Part shown: one piece after another, positions 41,449 through 43,515 of the stretch | Layout: the number at the start of each line of letters is the position of its first letter | Position numbering within the stretch: the first letter of the stretch is position 1 | Assembly: GCF_000003605.2 (NCBI RefSeq) | Contig: NW_003144206.1 | Span: 1 to 43,515 of the forward strand | Direction: 5' to 3' | DNA length: 43,515 nucleotides | DNA from: Saccoglossus kowalevskii | Lineage: Eukaryota > Hemichordata > Enteropneusta > Harrimaniidae | Notes under the pieces: model-generated | What the model saw: the letters and a program-made list of their open reading frames with translations, nothing else | Databases searched by the model: none | What the model was told of the DNA's origin: nothing | Translations under genes and position numbers: made by a program

Positions 41449-42081
41449 ACCAGCACCATTTACACAGATTACACTATAAGAGTGCCATTTACAGATTACA
41501 CTACAAGAGTGCCATTTACAGCAAGATCACTATTTACACTATGGTTACACTATAAGAGCACCATTTACACAGATTACACTATAAGAGTGCCATTTACGCC
41601 AAGATCACTATTTACACTATGGTTACACTATAAGAGCACCATTTACACAGATTACACTATAAGAGTGCCATTTACACCAAGATCACTATTTACATTATGG
41701 TTACACTATAAGAGCACCATTTACACAGATTACACTATAAGAGCGCCATTTACAGCAAGATCACTATTTACACTATGGTTACACTATAAGAGCACCATTT
41801 ACACAGATTACACTATAAGAGTGCCATTTACGCCAAGATCACCATTTACACTATGGTTATACTATAAGAGCACCATTTACACAGATTACACTATAAGAGT
41901 GCCATTTACAGATTACACTATCAGAGTGCCATTTACGCCAAGATCACTATTTACACTATGGTTACACTATAAGAGCACCATTTACACAGATTACACTATA
42001 AGAGTGCCATTTACACAGATTACACTATAAGAGTGCCATTTACGCCAAGATCACTATTTACACTATGGTTACACCATTTAC
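41449..42081. repeat. Shortest junction-bounded segment, 633 bp
   Basis: Junction, 27-bp piece with ctacaagag, five 78-bp units including agagcgcc and ggttatac, then a 27-bp piece with ctatcagag, and a direct return to the next junction. The trailing chain of 29-bp pieces seen in other segments is missing. Confidence 0.76.
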
Positions 42082-43515
42082 ACCAGCACCATTTACACAG
42101 ATTACACTATAAGAGTGCCATTTACAGATTACACTATAAGAGTGCCATTTACAGCAAGATCACTATTTACACTATGGTTACACTATAAGAGCACCATTTA
42201 CACAGATTACACTATAAGAGTGCCATTTACGCCAAGATCACTATTTACACTATGGTTACACTATAAGAGCACCATTTACACAGATTACACTATAAGAGTG
42301 CCATTTACGCCAAGATCACTATTTACATTATGGTTACACTATAAGAGCACCATTTACACAGATTACACTATAAGAGCGCAATTTACAGCAAGATCACTAT
42401 TTACACTATGGTTACACTATAAGTGCACCATTTACACAGATTACACTATAAGAGTGCCATTTACGCCAAGATCACCATTTACACTATGGTTATACTATAA
42501 GAGCACCATTTACACAGATTACACTATAAGAGTGCCATTTACAGATTACACTATAAGAGTGCCATTTACGCCAAGATCACTATTTACACTATGGTTACAC
42601 TATAAGAGCACCATTTACACAGATTACACTATAAGAGTGCCATTTATACAGATTACACTATAAGAGTGCCATTTACAGATTACACTATAAGAGTGCCATT
42701 TACAGCAAGATCACTATTTACACTATGGTTACACTATAAGAGCACCATTTACACAGATTACACTATAAGAGTGCCATTTACGCCAAGATCACTATTTACA
42801 TTATGGTTACACTATAAGAGAACCATTTACACAGATTACACTATAAGAGCGCCATTTACAGCAAGATCACTATTTACACTATGGTTACACTATAAGAGCA
42901 CCATTTACACAGATTACACTATAAGAGTGCCATTTTACGCCAAGATCACCATTTACACTATGGTTATACTATAAGAGCACCATTTACACAGATTACACTA
43001 TAAGAGTGCCATTTACAGATTACACTATAAGAGTGCCATTTACGCCAAGATCACTATTTACACTATGGTTACACCATAAGAGCACCATTTACACAGATTA
43101 CACTATAACAGTGCCATTTACACAGATTACACTATAAGAGTGCCATTTACGCCAAGATCACTATTTACACTATGGTTACACTATAAGAGCACCATTTACA
43201 CAGATTACACTATAAGAGTGCCATTTACACAGATTACACTATAAGAGCACCATTTACACAGATTACACTATAAGAGTGCCATTTACAGCAAGATCACTAT
43301 TTACACTATGGTTACACTATAAGAGCACCATTTACACAGATTACACTATAAGAGCACCATTTACACAGATTACACTATAAGAGTGCCATTTACGCCAAGA
43401 TCACTATTTACACTATGATTACACTATAAGAGTGCCATTTACACAGATTACACTATGAGAGTGCAAATTTACACTATGGTTACACTATAAGAGCACCATT
43501 TACACAGATACACTG
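42082..43515. repeat. Last junction-bounded segment, cut by the window edge
   Basis: Contains agagcgcaattt with ataagtgcacc (as at about 27800). From 42666 it holds a copy of the block at 28087 at an offset of 14,579, becoming 14,580 after an extra T in gccattttacgcc (about 42934). The end (from about 43410) departs from the pattern with ctatgattacac, ctatgagagtgcaaattt, and the terminal cagatacactg. Confidence 0.75.

Larger units (their letters stand above)
1..43515. repeat. Satellite array of a 78-bp monomer, filling the window
   Basis: Every line of the window is made of variants of one monomer built around the core TTACACTATAAGAG. Copies are head to tail, all in one orientation, with no unique sequence between them. 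Successive cores followed by CACC start at 43, 121 and 199 (78 bp apart), then 304 (78 plus a 27-bp piece), 382 and 460. Pieces of 27 and 29 bp interspersed among 78-bp units make the array a mosaic rather than a simple tandem. The array is cut at both window edges, so its true length is unknown. Known biology: arrays of this kind are typical of eukaryotic constitutive heterochromatin. Inference: this is a centromeric, pericentromeric or subtelomeric satellite of an unidentified eukaryote. I do not recognise the family. Confidence 0.97.

Noticed and set aside
5783-42100. The catttacaccag junction as a transposon end or attachment site
   Set aside because: There are no terminal inverted repeats, target duplications or foreign sequence beside it. 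Both sides are ordinary monomer, so it is better explained as one recombination join copied along with the array.
3930-42940. Scattered one-base indels (near 3930, 12572, 14162, 16195, 19675, 19770, 34194, 39919, 42934) as functional frameshifts
   Set aside because: With no coding gene there is nothing to shift. They are ordinary mutations or homopolymer consensus errors, and some usefully mark individual copies.
1-43515. Dozens of plus-strand open reading frames of 69-295 codons encoding a 26-residue repeat
   Set aside because: They follow automatically from a 78-bp period. They start at GTG or TTG, lack any ATG in frame, end at shared stop variants or 29-bp frameshifts, and restart at arbitrary places. 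I annotate none as a gene.
1-43515. CRISPR array (regular repeats of about 29 bp with intervening sequence)
   Set aside because: The sequence between repeated words is itself repeated and not unique, spacing is not uniform, and there are no cas genes or leader.
1-43515. Plasmid iterons, DnaA boxes or yeast-type replication origin from the repeated ATTTAC word
   Set aside because: ATTTAC is not followed by the rest of an ARS consensus, no DnaA-type word is seen, and an iteron cluster would not extend over 43 kb without a replication gene.
1-43515. Telomere repeat or CENP-B-box satellite
   Set aside because: No short G-rich telomeric unit is present, and I saw no sequence resembling the CENP-B box in the monomer.
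1-43515. Inverted repeats or hairpins giving a structured RNA
   Set aside because: All units are in direct orientation, and the monomer core (TTACACTATAAGAG) has no complementary partner in the unit that would form a long stem.

Overview
The whole 43,515-base window is one uninterrupted satellite (tandem-repeat) array. I find no gene, RNA gene, mobile element, CRISPR array or unique-sequence island, and the array runs off both ends. The basic unit is a 78-bp monomer, about 36% G+C by count of the consensus unit (A 28, T 22, C 18, G 10). It is made of three pieces anchored on ATTTAC, of 29, 31 and 18 bp. Extra 29-bp and 27-bp pieces are inserted between 78-bp units. Every copy lies in the same orientation. 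The organism cannot be named from this sequence. A tens-of-kilobase monotonous array with nested higher-order repeats and CpG-decay-like variants suggests heterochromatic (centromeric, pericentromeric or subtelomeric) DNA of a eukaryote, but I do not recognise the monomer as a named satellite family.

Layout. A recurrent junction, in which ggttacac is followed by catttacaccag instead of tataagag, divides the array into 23 segments. It occurs 22 times (two are one-step variants) between 5783 and 42082. A second marker, a 29-bp piece reading atttatacagatgacac, occurs 18 times plus one variant. In 12 segments it lies exactly 443 or 365 bp after the junction, and that difference is exactly one 78-bp unit. 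The left half (1 to about 21 kb) carries a second family of composite blocks: block A, about 0.85 kb in five collinear copies, often followed by block D. These blocks, and private variants such as atttagagcaag, were not seen to the right of 21 kb. The right half (about 21.2 kb to the end) is mostly 0.6 to 2 kb versions of the junction-bounded repeat, including consecutive spacings of 1304, 1271 and 1226 bp with shared private variants, which points to recent local amplification. Parts of 1.3 to 6.35 kb reappear collinearly at 31.3 to 35.65 kb, at offsets near 29.2 to 30.0 kb.

Coding potential. Because 78 is a multiple of three, one of the six frames stays open across consecutive monomers and gives up to 295 codons of a 26-residue repeat. 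I treat this as a by-product of monomer length. The open stretches begin at GTG or TTG rather than ATG. They are broken by recurrent TGG-to-TGA changes and by every 29-bp insertion, and the rest of the array is frameshifted at random. There are no interacting genes to describe. What the window offers is a record of satellite evolution by unequal exchange and segmental duplication.
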